Positions 42,961 through 53,011 of a stretch of 64,000 nucleotides of DNA are shown piece after piece. The stretch is from assembly GCF_002929295.1 (NCBI RefSeq), contig NZ_PJIM01000001.1:790040-854039 (forward strand), in the 5' to 3' direction. The DNA is from Arthrobacter sp. SX1312. Lineage in GTDB: Bacteria; Actinomycetota; Actinomycetes; Actinomycetales; Micrococcaceae. Positions within the stretch are counted from its first letter, which is position 1. Each line of letters opens with the position of its first letter. Made by a program: the position numbers and the translations under genes. The notes beneath the pieces are model-generated. The model made no database searches. It had not been told where the DNA came from and saw nothing but the letters and a program-made list of their open reading frames with translations.

Positions 42961-45747
42961 GTGGTCCTAGTGCCGACCTCGGCCGCACAGCTGATTAGAC
43001 TTGCCAAGGACCAAAGCGCAGATCATCGATTTCAGAGCGCGGAGGTGGTCAGCACGACATGCCGAGGGAGAACGTTGGATACTGAATGGCTTACTGCGAT
43101 GCGGCCGGAAGTTGTTGCCCAGCTGCCCTCGACAGCAGGCGAGGCGGCTCGCCGGCGTGCGGCCTCCTTCGTTGACCAGGAGCTGATTTCATCCGTCGCC
43201 TTCGGAGACCTGAGGTTCGACGATGGGCGCATTTGGCGGCAAGACCAGCCGCGCAGCCAGGGAAGATACGTTCACGGTTTCTTGTTCTTTAGTGACTGGA
43301 CCAAAACGCTTCTAGCTGATGTGACCACGGCAAGTGCTGCTGCCGCGGCCGCTCGACGTATCGTGAGGACATGGTCAGAAATGCATCGACATGTTTCCCG
43401 CGCGACCGAGATGGCTTTTCACGATGAAACTACTGCGCAACGACTGATTAACCTCATTGCTCTTGACCACGCCTTTCGCAACAGCGGATCGGCCCTCGAC
43501 GAACGCGGTTTCGACGTTTTGATGTGCGAGACCGCGGAGATTCTTGCCCAAGAGAGCTTTCACTCGACCGGGAACAATCACGGAATGTTCCAGGATCTGG
43601 CGCTGCTGTACTGGAGCATAATGGCTACGGACGAGCAGGAGAAGCGGCGGTTAAGCTACTTCCACCTCTCCATGAAGCGGCTGAAGACCTATTTCGAATC
43701 ATGCTTCACGGTTGACGGAGTTCACGTGGAGAACTCCCCCACCTATCACCTCATGGTGAGCAGGCAACTTGGAAATGTTCGGAAGATAGCCGTCGCTGCG
43801 GCCCATGCAGATGTCGTTTACTACGACAAGCTGATTCTCAACGCTGAACGGTATGCCACTCACGCGCTCATGCCAAGCGGAACATATCCGCCGGTCAGTG
43901 ATACGCAACAGAATAGGATAGCAACGAGCGGTGCGAACACCGTCTTTCAAAGCGGCGATTTCGAGTACGCATCGACACGAGGCAATCGGGGAAGTTGTCC
44001 GGTGGAACGGACGCTTGTCCTACCCGACTCTGGGTACGCCATCTACCGGAGCGCGTGGGGTGATCCGGATGCGACGTTCGCCTTCTTCTCGGCTGCCTAT
44101 AATGCGGACTACCACAAGCATTCTGACGACCTCAGCTTCTTTCTTCGCAGCAAGGGTGTGGATCTGCTGAGTGAGTCCGGGCCCTACAGCTACGACTACA
44201 AAGACCCGTTCTCCAGATACGCGTACTCTCAGTTTGCCCACAATAGCCTTGTAGTAGACGATATCAGCCTGCCTAGGACTGACCAGCGGGCAGAAACGGT
44301 ATTGCTACGGACTCTGGAGGAGCGTCCCGACGGCTTCACCGTCGAGGGTACCAATGGTCGCTACGACGACGTCGTCCATCGCCGGATTGTGGACGTACGC
44401 GAGCAGGCCGGGGTGCCCGAGTTCGATCTGACCGACGAGATCCTCAGTGAGAACGAGCACACCTACCAGTTGCTTTGGAATATTGGCGTCGACGTGTCGG
44501 TGGTGCTACACGGCCAAGGCTTCGAACTCTTCCACGGGGGCAAGAAGGTGATGGACCTTCTCATCGAAGCAGACGTTCCGACGTCGCTCAGTCTTCATGA
44601 GGGAGTCAAGAAGCCACGTCCGCTCGGGTGGCGCTTCCCTAAGTTCGGGGAGGCCGTCCCTGCGAAAGTCATAGCGGTCTCGTTCAACGGCCAAAGCGCC
44701 TGCGTGAAAACGAGAATCCGGTTCGGAGAATTCAGCTACAGCTCGCGCCTCTCCCCTGATTCCTCCGGTTGGTCGCGCTTCTTGGGCGAGGTACCCCTGA
44801 ACTACCAGTTCCGACCAGGAAGCAGCGCAAGAGGCAGAGAGTATCTTGCCGTCGTCTTCAGTGCTATCAATGAGCCCGGAGACTTCACCTACAACTACAA
44901 GGCCACGGTCGACGAAGTCGATATCAGCGCCCTGTACATCCTCGACGACTTCGGCGACCAAGGAGCCTACTACCACTCCGATCACCGGTCCGAGGCAATC
45001 TTCCGCTCAGTCCAAGCACTGATCGACTGGATAGCGCGGAAGCACAATGTCCCTCCGGACAAGCTTGTCGCCGTCGGCTCCTCCAAGGGGGGCACCGCTG
45101 CCCTGATTCACGGGATGGCTTTCCCCTTCGGGCGGATCATTGTGGGCGCCCCCCAAACCCATATCGGCAGCTTTGTTGCCGGCCCGCATCCGAACATTTT
45201 GCAGTTCATGGCCGGAGGGACATCGGAGCAGGACATCGAGCACCTCGACGGCATCGTGCAGCGTGTTGCCCTCAGCGCTGACCGCATCCCTCCAACGTCG
45301 ATTCTCGTGGGGCAGAATGACCACCACCTCCGACACCACGTCGAACCACTCGTGGCGGAGCTCACGGCTATGGGTCTTCCTGCGCCGTCCGTGACTGCGC
45401 TTTCGGACCTGTCGCATGCTGACATCGGATCGGTCTATCGTTTGTTTCTCGCGGCGAATCTGGAACAGTTCGTCAGTGGGAAGAATGAGGAGGCGCTGCC
45501 TTACCGGCTGACGTCCACCGAGGACTCCGGAATTGTGCGGCTCAAGGTACACGCGCCGTCGGATGTCCAACTCGCATTCAAGCTGTTCCGTGACGGGGAC
45601 CTCCTGGCAAGACGCGGCTACTCAGACCGTCAGGTCGTGCTGTTCAGGGACTTGGCTCCAGGAAGATATCGCATCCGCGTGTACGAACGGCCCGCCGGCG
45701 AAGGTGAGCCGACCGCCTTCACGACTCACTGGATCGCGTTGGAGTGA
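42961..45747 (+). CDS. Heparinase II/III-like protein fused to an Asp2-like hydrolase
   Basis: The protein (about 928 residues from the GTG chosen) has a helical toroid and beta-sandwich typical of heparinase II/III (about 100-600). Marks are STGNNHGMFQDLALL, DGVHVENSPTYHLMV and YNADYHKHSDDLSFFLRSKG, which carries the conserved His/Asp cluster. From about 620 to 860 an alpha/beta-hydrolase follows with LVAVGSSKGGTAALIHGMAF (Ser near 706), ILVGQNDHHLRHH and DLSHADIG. A short beta domain ends it. No signal peptide is seen, so it may act inside the cell. The start is uncertain: several in-frame GTGs lie between 42855 and 42970, none with a strong ribosome site. Confidence 0.75.
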   Translation: MVLVPTSAAQLIRLAKDQSADHRFQSAEVVSTTCRGRTLDTEWLTAMRPEVVAQLPSTAGEAARRRAASFVDQELISSVAFGDLRFDDGRIWRQDQPRSQGRYVHGFLFFSDWTKTLLADVTTASAAAAAARRIVRTWSEMHRHVSRATEMAFHDETTAQRLINLIALDHAFRNSGSALDERGFDVLMCETAEILAQESFHSTGNNHGMFQDLALLYWSIMATDEQEKRRLSYFHLSMKRLKTYFESCFTVDGVHVENSPTYHLMVSRQLGNVRKIAVAAAHADVVYYDKLILNAERYATHALMPSGTYPPVSDTQQNRIATSGANTVFQSGDFEYASTRGNRGSCPVERTLVLPDSGYAIYRSAWGDPDATFAFFSAAYNADYHKHSDDLSFFLRSKGVDLLSESGPYSYDYKDPFSRYAYSQFAHNSLVVDDISLPRTDQRAETVLLRTLEERPDGFTVEGTNGRYDDVVHRRIVDVREQAGVPEFDLTDEILSENEHTYQLLWNIGVDVSVVLHGQGFELFHGGKKVMDLLIEADVPTSLSLHEGVKKPRPLGWRFPKFGEAVPAKVIAVSFNGQSACVKTRIRFGEFSYSSRLSPDSSGWSRFLGEVPLNYQFRPGSSARGREYLAVVFSAINEPGDFTYNYKATVDEVDISALYILDDFGDQGAYYHSDHRSEAIFRSVQALIDWIARKHNVPPDKLVAVGSSKGGTAALIHGMAFPFGRIIVGAPQTHIGSFVAGPHPNILQFMAGGTSEQDIEHLDGIVQRVALSADRIPPTSILVGQNDHHLRHHVEPLVAELTAMGLPAPSVTALSDLSHADIGSVYRLFLAANLEQFVSGKNEEALPYRLTSTEDSGIVRLKVHAPSDVQLAFKLFRDGDLLARRGYSDRQVVLFRDLAPGRYRIRVYERPAGEGEPTAFTTHWIALE

Positions 45748-45812
45748 AGCCGCGGTACACCCGGGAGTGAATGGAGCTTTCGTCGAGGCCCAAGGACTAG
45801 GGTGGCGCGGAC

Positions 45813-47150
45813 CTACAGGGCGTGGCCGCCCAGACGGCCGATCGTAGAGTCTCCGAAGTCCATACTGGCTACCAGTGGGAAGTCCAGGCACCTGATATCC
45901 AGGGTCGGAGCATAGCTACTCGTTCGGCGGACAGCCAGACCGACCGTCTGGGCGATGCTCTGCGGAACCAATCCCGGTGCGATGCCGTAGGCAGCAAGCT
46001 GGCTGTCGATGTGGCTGAGTACTTTGTCCGCTGTGACGGCCTCGATGAGCTTTTCGGCCCCCCTTCTGGAAATCATGTACCCATCCGTGCCCCAACCGCG
46101 GGCCGTGTCCGGTTTAGTTCCGAGCGTCTCCCAAAGTGAGCTGATCCCAGTGGACAGCAAGCCGGCCGGAACCGCGGACATTCGTTCGTTGACGAACAGG
46201 ACATCGAATGACCCAGCGCTTTCCGCCAGCGCCGACAGGTTGTGCCAGGTGTAGGGCAGCCCGTCGTCCTCCAAAATCAAGGCGTGGCTGTCCGAGCCGT
46301 CGATAAACCTCTCCCACATAGAGAAGTGTCCGAGGGCGCATCCGAGCGCACCCTTCCCGATCTGCCGTCCTCGGTGGGCTGTGACCTCCGTGAGCTCGGC
46401 AGGCGAGAGGATGCGCCCATCCACACCCTCATGCCGAGACGGGCGCACGTCGAATTTCCCATAGAGATGGTTCAGCAAGGAAAGCTTCCGCTCATCTTCG
46501 GGCATGTTCAGAACGTAGACGGGCACCTCGGAGTCCTGCCCACGGTAGTGATGCGCGATTTCTGCTCGCTTGGCCAACGTCCTGTCGCCGATGGCGCTCC
46601 GGTAGAGTCCCCTGTGGGTGAGCACGCGGTCGACGTACGGCCAGAAGCCGCAGACGGCGGCCAGCTCAGCCAACTTGAGCCCGACGGGAGAGGATGCAAT
46701 CTGCTCGCTCACCTCATCCACGGTGCCCAGATGCTCCACGGCGCCGTCGACCCGATCAGCCGCAATCATCGTCTCCACGAGAAAGACGGAGATCTGGGTG
46801 TTCTGCGGCCATCGAGCATGAGCTTTCGCAAGGAAGTCGGCGGCACGCCGGTAGTCACCGGCACGCCTCGCAGCCAACATTCCGGAGGTGGCGTAAAGGT
46901 CCGCTCCAAGACCGCTTCCCAGAAGTTCCTCCAATCGGTCCATGGCCGCTGACAGTCCGTGGACGGCCCGCACGTAATGGATGTAGTTGCGGAAATCCAC
47001 GCGCGCCCCGTTGGTGACCGCTGAACCAAGTCCCGAGAAACGGCGGACGAGATCCCGGGCATGAAGATCGAAGGCACGCTGTTTCCCGGGGTCCATCTCC
47101 CTCTCGTAGGTGAGCTGCCGGCCGAATTCCTTGGAATCCATGGCGGTCAT
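45813..47150 (-). CDS. Glycosyltransferase family 25 protein (copy 2)
   Basis: The 445-residue protein matches the one at 34035 along its length: helical N-terminal part, then VPVYVLNMPEDERKLSLL, GKGALGCALGHFSMWE, HALILEDDGLPYTW (acidic metal-binding motif) and WGTDGYMISRRGAEKL. Both share FDVLFVNERMSA. ATG at 47150 overlaps the stop of the 1521-aa glycosyltransferase gene as ATGA, so it is the last gene of the long minus-strand operon. It would add one sugar of the repeat or a side branch. Confidence 0.87.
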   Translation of the reverse strand: MTAMDSKEFGRQLTYEREMDPGKQRAFDLHARDLVRRFSGLGSAVTNGARVDFRNYIHYVRAVHGLSAAMDRLEELLGSGLGADLYATSGMLAARRAGDYRRAADFLAKAHARWPQNTQISVFLVETMIAADRVDGAVEHLGTVDEVSEQIASSPVGLKLAELAAVCGFWPYVDRVLTHRGLYRSAIGDRTLAKRAEIAHHYRGQDSEVPVYVLNMPEDERKLSLLNHLYGKFDVRPSRHEGVDGRILSPAELTEVTAHRGRQIGKGALGCALGHFSMWERFIDGSDSHALILEDDGLPYTWHNLSALAESAGSFDVLFVNERMSAVPAGLLSTGISSLWETLGTKPDTARGWGTDGYMISRRGAEKLIEAVTADKVLSHIDSQLAAYGIAPGLVPQSIAQTVGLAVRRTSSYAPTLDIRCLDFPLVASMDFGDSTIGRLGGHAL

Positions 47151-50100
47151 CGTCCGACTATCGAAGACTTGAGCTGGTCGAGCACGAGACTACTCGAGAA
47201 ATTCTGAGCTGCGTAGGCTTGCGCCTCGCAGGCTGCCAGCGACCACGCCTCGTGTGAAGCCGTCTTGTCCAGGATGCGCTTGACCAGGTCCTTCGGCTGA
47301 GCGCCCATCCACGAGACCGGGTAGATCTGGTCGGCTCCTGCCCAGGCGAGCGAAACCGGCAGCGCGCCCGATGCTGCACCATCTGCCAGAGTGAGATGGA
47401 ACGACTCGAAATCGCTCACGGAGATCACGGTCCCGATCTTGCGATACCAGGACGCCATGTCGTCTCCCTGGGGGTCGAATGTCACCGCCCCTTGCAGGAG
47501 CGGATCCTCCTCGATCCTGCGGTACTGCTGCACGTAATACGCGAGCTCATCTTGACGGGTTGCCATCCACGGGAAGTCCTCCGGACGCTTTCCCTTGACG
47601 AACAGGGAGTAGCGTTCGTCAGTTGAGCGCAGGTCACGCAGCACGTCCAGCGCCAGGTCGAGCCGCTTCCGCTGCGGCACCATCCCCACAAATCCAAGAT
47701 TCCATCGGGCGTCGGCGGACTTGTGCTGCTTCAGACCTAGGACGTCGACGACGTTCGGAATGACACGGATCTTGTCTCGGGGCACCCCGAAATCCCGCTC
47801 CGCGATGCTCGCGATGTGCTGGCCGACGAAGATGAATTGGTCGACGGCGCGGACATCGACCTGTTTCAGATACGGGGTGTGAATCTCCTGGAGGTGAACG
47901 CGACAGATCAGTTGCTGATCGGGTCTCTTGTTGCGGGAGAACCATACGGCGTTGCCGAGGGTCCATTCGCAGAAGATGACGTCTGCTTCGGCGAGCTTCG
48001 TCCGGCTCCCCTCCTCGTCGTGCTGCGAGTGTCCCTGCCAATGGTCGATCAGAACGCGATGTCCTTCTGATTCGAGGGCTGCAATGATTCCGCGGGCAAA
48101 CTTGAGATCGTGCCCTGCCACGAGGATGCAGAGCGGGCGCTCCCTGGCCGCAGTCAGGGAGCCTTCTGGGCGGTCGTCCTGCATCGATACTCGCCGACGA
48201 AGCACCAGAGGCTGGGCCGACGCATCAGCGTTCAAGGCAAGGAGGTCCGCCGCAGGCGGCTTGGCGTCGCCGTCGTCGTCGAGATGACTGAGCCCTCGCC
48301 CCGGCACGGAGATGGTGTCCTCTGCAAACCGCGCGGAACTCCAGCGATAGAATTTCCGTGAATGAAGGAGGTCCTCGTAGAAGGTTCGGTCGATACGGGT
48401 CGGTCGGAGGTGTCCAAGCAGCGACACGCCGGAATTCACGAGGCCTGCCACAGCGTCGGGGGAATGAGTCTGAACCGTGACACCCTCGACGCTCACGGAG
48501 GCCGTCAGCGAGGCCGCGTCTTCAACGAGGAGCACCGACGGCCGGACGCTTTGGTTCACCAGTTGCTCCAGAAGTGCTGGAGTCAGAACCGGAACAACAA
48601 GGGCGTACTTTTCGAGCGCAGGCATCTGTACCTCGAGCCCAGCGGTGCGGAGAACGTAGGCCAGGCGATGCGCCGCGGTGTGGCTGCGAAACACTGTGCG
48701 CATTGCTCGCCACGCGTCCGCATTCCTCGCCCCTTCGTTGGTCATCCAGTAGGAGACGAGCGCGCGGGCCGCTGATTTTTCCTCGACCACCGGAATTGCT
48801 CCGTCGAAGAGTCGTTCGACGCCGCGCCCTGGTCCGCTGATGACGCAATTTCCACTCGCGGCGATTTCGAACACGCGTCGGGAGAACATGGTGCCGGATG
48901 CCCTGACCGAGTTGACGTTCAGGTGCACCGGATGTGTCTTGTACGCCTCGACCATCTCGGTGTAGGAAAGTCCCCCTCGCACATAAGGGACCAGACCTGC
49001 CGGGAAGCGATATGGGCTGTCGGGGTTCTCGAACTGCCGGTCGTAGATGGTCAGTCCCGACGGCACAGATGCGTCCAGCAGCCGATGGAGCTGGCCCGAC
49101 CGCTCCTTGTAACGATCACCGTAGTACGATCCCGCGTAGCAGACGGTGTGCGAGTATGGCCGGGCGCCCATCATCGGGTTATGGAGCGCTGGTTGGGCGT
49201 AGAAGGGCAGTGACGCCACGGACTTGAGGTGAGGTCCCGCTGCCTTCAGGTAGGTAGGAATCGATCCGTCGTCACTGGTGAAGACGTACTCGAATTCTTG
49301 GGCGGTCCGCTTGAACCGGTTGATGTGGACCGGATCCTCTTTGTTCCAGAAGATAGTTGGGATAGCGTGCTCCCGGCAGTGGGCAACGAGGGCTGCCAGG
49401 TCGGCGAAGGAATCGTCATCGTAGTAGCCGACCTTGCCCCGCCAGAGGCCGTCATTACCCTCCCACGCCGACTCGACGAACAGCGCATCGATGGGAGTCG
49501 AGGTTAGTTGGCGCTCCCACTTGTCGGGGTCCAGCACCAGGAGGCCGATGTCGGGCCCAAGCCCGGCCCGGGTGAATTCATCGGCGATGATCCCCAGGGT
49601 CAAGCCACCGAGATCCGCTCCTTTTGCCGTGGATGGAGGTAGGGCGTCGGCGATGAATCGCAGAGCGGTTGCACCGACCTGATCCCATGTCCGCTCGCCG
49701 ACGGTCCATAGCCGCGCCCGACGTCCCATCACCTGGCCCTGTTCCGGGTTGCTCGCGAGATCCTCGAGAACCGCAGCGAGGTGCTCCGCGTTGCCCGCTT
49801 GGAAGAGCCGGGCACGCTCGCCATCGGAGCCGGCAAGATCTCGAAGCGGAGCGAGATCAGAGAGCACTACAGCCTTGCCGGCTGCCATGGCCTCAAGGGG
49901 CTTCAAGGGGGGGACCATCTCGGTGACCGGAAGGGAAAGCCTCGGGCAGGGCATGATGTCGAAGACGCTGACAAAGCGCGCCACCTCGACGGCCGGCACC
50001 CTCCCGGTGAAGATCACGGAATCGCTGAGTCCGCCCTCTTCCACGGTGCTCTTGAGTGCGGCAAGCGCCGGGCCGTCTCCGACGATGACCGTCGTCGTCC

Positions 50101-51712
50101 TGACTCCTCGATCGAGGAGGAGTCGCACTGCAGAAAGGAGAGTCTGCAAGCCCTCGTACTCCACCAGACTTCCCGCATAGCCGATGACCGGGCGCCCCGG
50201 CTCGAGCTTGAGACTGGCGAGAGTACCCTTGTGTGGCGGCATGTCCGTGAACTCGTCGGTGTCGACTGCATTCGGCAGGATGCTGATCTTTCTGGCGTCC
50301 GCACCTCTCCTGATGAGTTCGTCGCGCACTTGCGGGGTGATGGCGAGAATGGCGTCGGCATCCGCGGCGACAACCGTCTCGAGCGTTCGCGCGAGCCGGA
50401 AACGGTCCGAGGTATCCCAAGCCGGCTTCGTCGATGCCTCGGTGATCTCCCAGAGTCCACGCACCTCGTACGTGAATTGCAGACCCAGGCGTCGGGCAGC
50501 AATCAGCGCAGGGAGAGCTGTCACATAATTGGACGCCGCGTGGATACGCTCCACCCGGTTCCGGATAGCCAGCTGGACGTAATGGTCGGCGGCCTCCTGT
50601 ATGTAGTGGTCCAGCCGGCCCTGGGTCCAGCTCGGGCCATTGCTGAAGTGGTGGACCACCCCGTCGAGGGTCTCCTCGTAGCTCTCCGGTGAGGACGGCG
50701 GCCGGTCGGTCTTGACATCCCATGGGTAACCGGGCCTGGCCGCGACCAGAATTTTCCCGCCGGCGTTCCGCAGTCCGCGAATCAACCCGCTCGTTCGCGT
50801 GGAATAGCCGTTGGAATTGTAGGGCGACACGCTGTGGGCGCAGTACATGATGCGTCCGCGCTCCGCGTCGTACCCGGCGTTCGGCTGCCGCGGAGGGAGT
50901 GAAACCGAGCGTCCGAGGAGTGCCGCCTGACCCATGACAGCATCGATCAGTTGGTTCTCCTTGGGAGCGAGATCAACCAGCACACCAGGATGGGAAGCGA
51001 TAAGGGCGGCCGGGAAGAGGATCTCACCGAGCACGAAGTAGCAGTGCGAGACAAGCCTGTATACGTTGTGCTTCGACGGGTCGGACTCCACCAACGCCTG
51101 CAACTCGGCCTTGCGCGCGATAGGACCGTCGGCCGACAGCTTTGCCACCTTCGGTACGGCCTTCGCCGCCGCGGCTTGCGATGTCGACTGCTTGGGGGCG
51201 GATGGGGGGGCTCCCCCAACGCGTGGCGCCGGCGACTGCGGGGGAAGAACCGCGGGGGTCTTCGTCACGTCCGGTGCTGGGGATCCCTGGGAAAGCGCAG
51301 CGGGTCCTGCTGCTGGAACAAGGCTTCGGGCGTAGCCCGCCACCGCATCACGCGCTTTCGTGGCACTGCGGGCAGGGGCAGTGGCGGCCGTTCCGATCCG
51401 GTAACGCCACGACCCGCGCAACGACTCGAGTGTCCTGCGCAGGCTCTCCCTCTCCTTCCGGAGGCTTTCCTTCTCCTTCTGCAGGGTCTCTTTCTCCCTG
51501 CGAAGCACCTCAACCTGGCGGCGGAACCGCACCGCACGCGTCCGCGTTGTTTCGAGATCCTTCGACAGCTTCTCCGCCCTGGTGCGGGTGGCAAGCTCCT
51601 TCTTCGTCAGCGCGTGATAGGCACTGATGAAGCCGTCGAGGTCTGCCAGGTACTCGGCGCGTCGGGCAGCCTCAACCGGCGACACGGAGGTCCGCTCGTC
51701 TTCGTATTTCAC
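47147..51712 (-). CDS. Giant multi-module glycosyltransferase with coiled coil (GT4, CgeB, GT2 remnant, GT4)
   Basis: The 1521-residue protein has an N-terminal coiled coil (about 35-100, REKETLQKEKESLRKERES), a Pro/Ala linker (about 110-195), a GT4 domain (about 285-690; SNYVTALPALIAARRLG, ISILPNAVDTDEF, PPLKPLEAMAAGKAVV), a CgeB-like module (about 703-1015; ALFVESAWEGNDG, IFWNKEDPVH, NVNSVRASGTMFSRRV), a GT2-like remnant (about 1035-1135) and a second GT4 (about 1193-1515; ILVAGHDLKFARGIIAAL, VIPNVVDVLGL, ESFHLTLADGAASGALP). It may build several linkages of the repeat in one polypeptide. GTG start at 51712 behind AAGGAAC. The coiled coil may measure or tether the chain, as in WbdD-like systems, but this is speculative. 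Confidence 0.85.
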   Translation of the reverse strand: MKYEDERTSVSPVEAARRAEYLADLDGFISAYHALTKKELATRTRAEKLSKDLETTRTRAVRFRRQVEVLRREKETLQKEKESLRKERESLRRTLESLRGSWRYRIGTAATAPARSATKARDAVAGYARSLVPAAGPAALSQGSPAPDVTKTPAVLPPQSPAPRVGGAPPSAPKQSTSQAAAAKAVPKVAKLSADGPIARKAELQALVESDPSKHNVYRLVSHCYFVLGEILFPAALIASHPGVLVDLAPKENQLIDAVMGQAALLGRSVSLPPRQPNAGYDAERGRIMYCAHSVSPYNSNGYSTRTSGLIRGLRNAGGKILVAARPGYPWDVKTDRPPSSPESYEETLDGVVHHFSNGPSWTQGRLDHYIQEAADHYVQLAIRNRVERIHAASNYVTALPALIAARRLGLQFTYEVRGLWEITEASTKPAWDTSDRFRLARTLETVVAADADAILAITPQVRDELIRRGADARKISILPNAVDTDEFTDMPPHKGTLASLKLEPGRPVIGYAGSLVEYEGLQTLLSAVRLLLDRGVRTTTVIVGDGPALAALKSTVEEGGLSDSVIFTGRVPAVEVARFVSVFDIMPCPRLSLPVTEMVPPLKPLEAMAAGKAVVLSDLAPLRDLAGSDGERARLFQAGNAEHLAAVLEDLASNPEQGQVMGRRARLWTVGERTWDQVGATALRFIADALPPSTAKGADLGGLTLGIIADEFTRAGLGPDIGLLVLDPDKWERQLTSTPIDALFVESAWEGNDGLWRGKVGYYDDDSFADLAALVAHCREHAIPTIFWNKEDPVHINRFKRTAQEFEYVFTSDDGSIPTYLKAAGPHLKSVASLPFYAQPALHNPMMGARPYSHTVCYAGSYYGDRYKERSGQLHRLLDASVPSGLTIYDRQFENPDSPYRFPAGLVPYVRGGLSYTEMVEAYKTHPVHLNVNSVRASGTMFSRRVFEIAASGNCVISGPGRGVERLFDGAIPVVEEKSAARALVSYWMTNEGARNADAWRAMRTVFRSHTAAHRLAYVLRTAGLEVQMPALEKYALVVPVLTPALLEQLVNQSVRPSVLLVEDAASLTASVSVEGVTVQTHSPDAVAGLVNSGVSLLGHLRPTRIDRTFYEDLLHSRKFYRWSSARFAEDTISVPGRGLSHLDDDGDAKPPAADLLALNADASAQPLVLRRRVSMQDDRPEGSLTAARERPLCILVAGHDLKFARGIIAALESEGHRVLIDHWQGHSQHDEEGSRTKLAEADVIFCEWTLGNAVWFSRNKRPDQQLICRVHLQEIHTPYLKQVDVRAVDQFIFVGQHIASIAERDFGVPRDKIRVIPNVVDVLGLKQHKSADARWNLGFVGMVPQRKRLDLALDVLRDLRSTDERYSLFVKGKRPEDFPWMATRQDELAYYVQQYRRIEEDPLLQGAVTFDPQGDDMASWYRKIGTVISVSDFESFHLTLADGAASGALPVSLAWAGADQIYPVSWMGAQPKDLVKRILDKTASHEAWSLAACEAQAYAAQNFSSSLVLDQLKSSIVGR

Positions 51713-51753
51713 AGGTTCCTTCTGAGGTGTAGGTGAACTGCCGGCTCGGACGG

Positions 51754-53004
51754 CTAGCGCCAGATCCCTCGTGTGTCGATGACCGCCTTACCCTCGAGCA
51801 GCGAACGCTCCAACTCCCTGAAGTCGTCGTGATCGACGAGCAGGAGGACGATGTCCGCGGACTTGATGGCCAGCTCTGTCTCCATTAGTTCCACGTTGCG
51901 GAGGTTGCGCAGGGACGCCGGCAGCTCCGCCACGTGCGGCTCGGCCACCAGAATCCGGTTCCCGGGCAGCGTATTTCCGAGCTCGCTGACGATCCCGACG
52001 GAAGGGGACTCGCGAAGATCATCGATGTTCGCCTTGAATGCCAGGCCCAGAGTGGCGACTACCGCTTCCGGACCGGCCAGTGCAAGAGCAGCCCGCACTC
52101 GGTCCACGACCCACCCTGGCTTTGCATCGTTGGTCAGACGGGCCTGTCGAATGAGCCGCGATTCCTCGGGTGCCGCCGACACGATGAACCACGGGTCGAC
52201 GGCGATGCAATGTCCGCCGACGCCGGGACCCGGCTGGAGGATATCGACGCGGGGGTGATGATTGGCGAGTTCGATGAGCTCCCATACATCGACCCCGACC
52301 TTCTCGCTGATGACGGACAGTTCATTGGCGAATGCGATGTTGACGTCACGGTAGGAGTTCTCGACGAGCTTGGCCATCTCTGCCGTCGTCGCATCGGTGA
52401 GGTGGATCTCGCCCTGGCAGAACACGTTGTAGAGCTTGCGCGCCATTTCGGCCGCTTCAGGCGTGATACCTCCGATGATGCGGTCATTGGTGACGAGTTC
52501 GATCATCACGCGACCCGGGAGGACCCGCTCAGGGCAGTGCGCAACGTGAAGTACCGGCTTGTCGTTCTCGCCGGTCAGGCTGAGGTCAGGGCGAAGTCGA
52601 AGGAGGAAGTCGGCGAGATGCCGGGTTGCACCGGGAGGCGAGGTTGATTCGAGGATGATCAACTCGCCACCCACGAGTTGAGGTGCGATACCCGTGGCAG
52701 CCGCCTCGATGTAACTGAGATCGGCCGTCTTGTCGGCGTTGAAAGGCGTCGGTACAGCGAGGATGTAGGCCTCGGCTGCTGGTGTCTCGGTCGTCGCCCG
52801 AAGGTTCCCCTGACTGACCGCGCCTGCCACATGGATATTGAGATCCGGTTCGACGAAGGGGACCTCCCCGCGGTTGATCGCAGCAACGTTGGCAAGCTTG
52901 ATATCCACGCCGACCACGTCGAGACCATTCGTTGCCAGAATCGCGGCGGTCGGAAGACCGATGTAGCCGAGTCCGATGACCGCTACTTTTTCGATGGTAT
53001 TCAT
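51754..53004 (-). CDS. wecC: UDP-N-acetyl-D-mannosamine dehydrogenase
   Basis: WecC oxidises UDP-ManNAc to UDP-ManNAcA with two NAD+. The 416-residue protein has the NAD loop AVIGLGYIGLPTAAILA, VPTPFNADKTADLSYIE, the central ENSYRDVNIAFANELSVI and the catalytic cysteine in PGPGVGGHCIAVDPWF. The C-terminal UDP-binding domain has LGLAFKANIDDLRESPS. The match to WecC rather than UDP-glucose dehydrogenase rests on the VPTPFN and GGHCIAVDPWFI details and on wecB in the same locus. It starts 7 bp after the CgeB-GT2 gene. Confidence 0.93.
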   Translation of the reverse strand: MNTIEKVAVIGLGYIGLPTAAILATNGLDVVGVDIKLANVAAINRGEVPFVEPDLNIHVAGAVSQGNLRATTETPAAEAYILAVPTPFNADKTADLSYIEAAATGIAPQLVGGELIILESTSPPGATRHLADFLLRLRPDLSLTGENDKPVLHVAHCPERVLPGRVMIELVTNDRIIGGITPEAAEMARKLYNVFCQGEIHLTDATTAEMAKLVENSYRDVNIAFANELSVISEKVGVDVWELIELANHHPRVDILQPGPGVGGHCIAVDPWFIVSAAPEESRLIRQARLTNDAKPGWVVDRVRAALALAGPEAVVATLGLAFKANIDDLRESPSVGIVSELGNTLPGNRILVAEPHVAELPASLRNLRNVELMETELAIKSADIVLLLVDHDDFRELERSLLEGKAVIDTRGIWR

Positions 53005-53011
53005 AAGTCCC

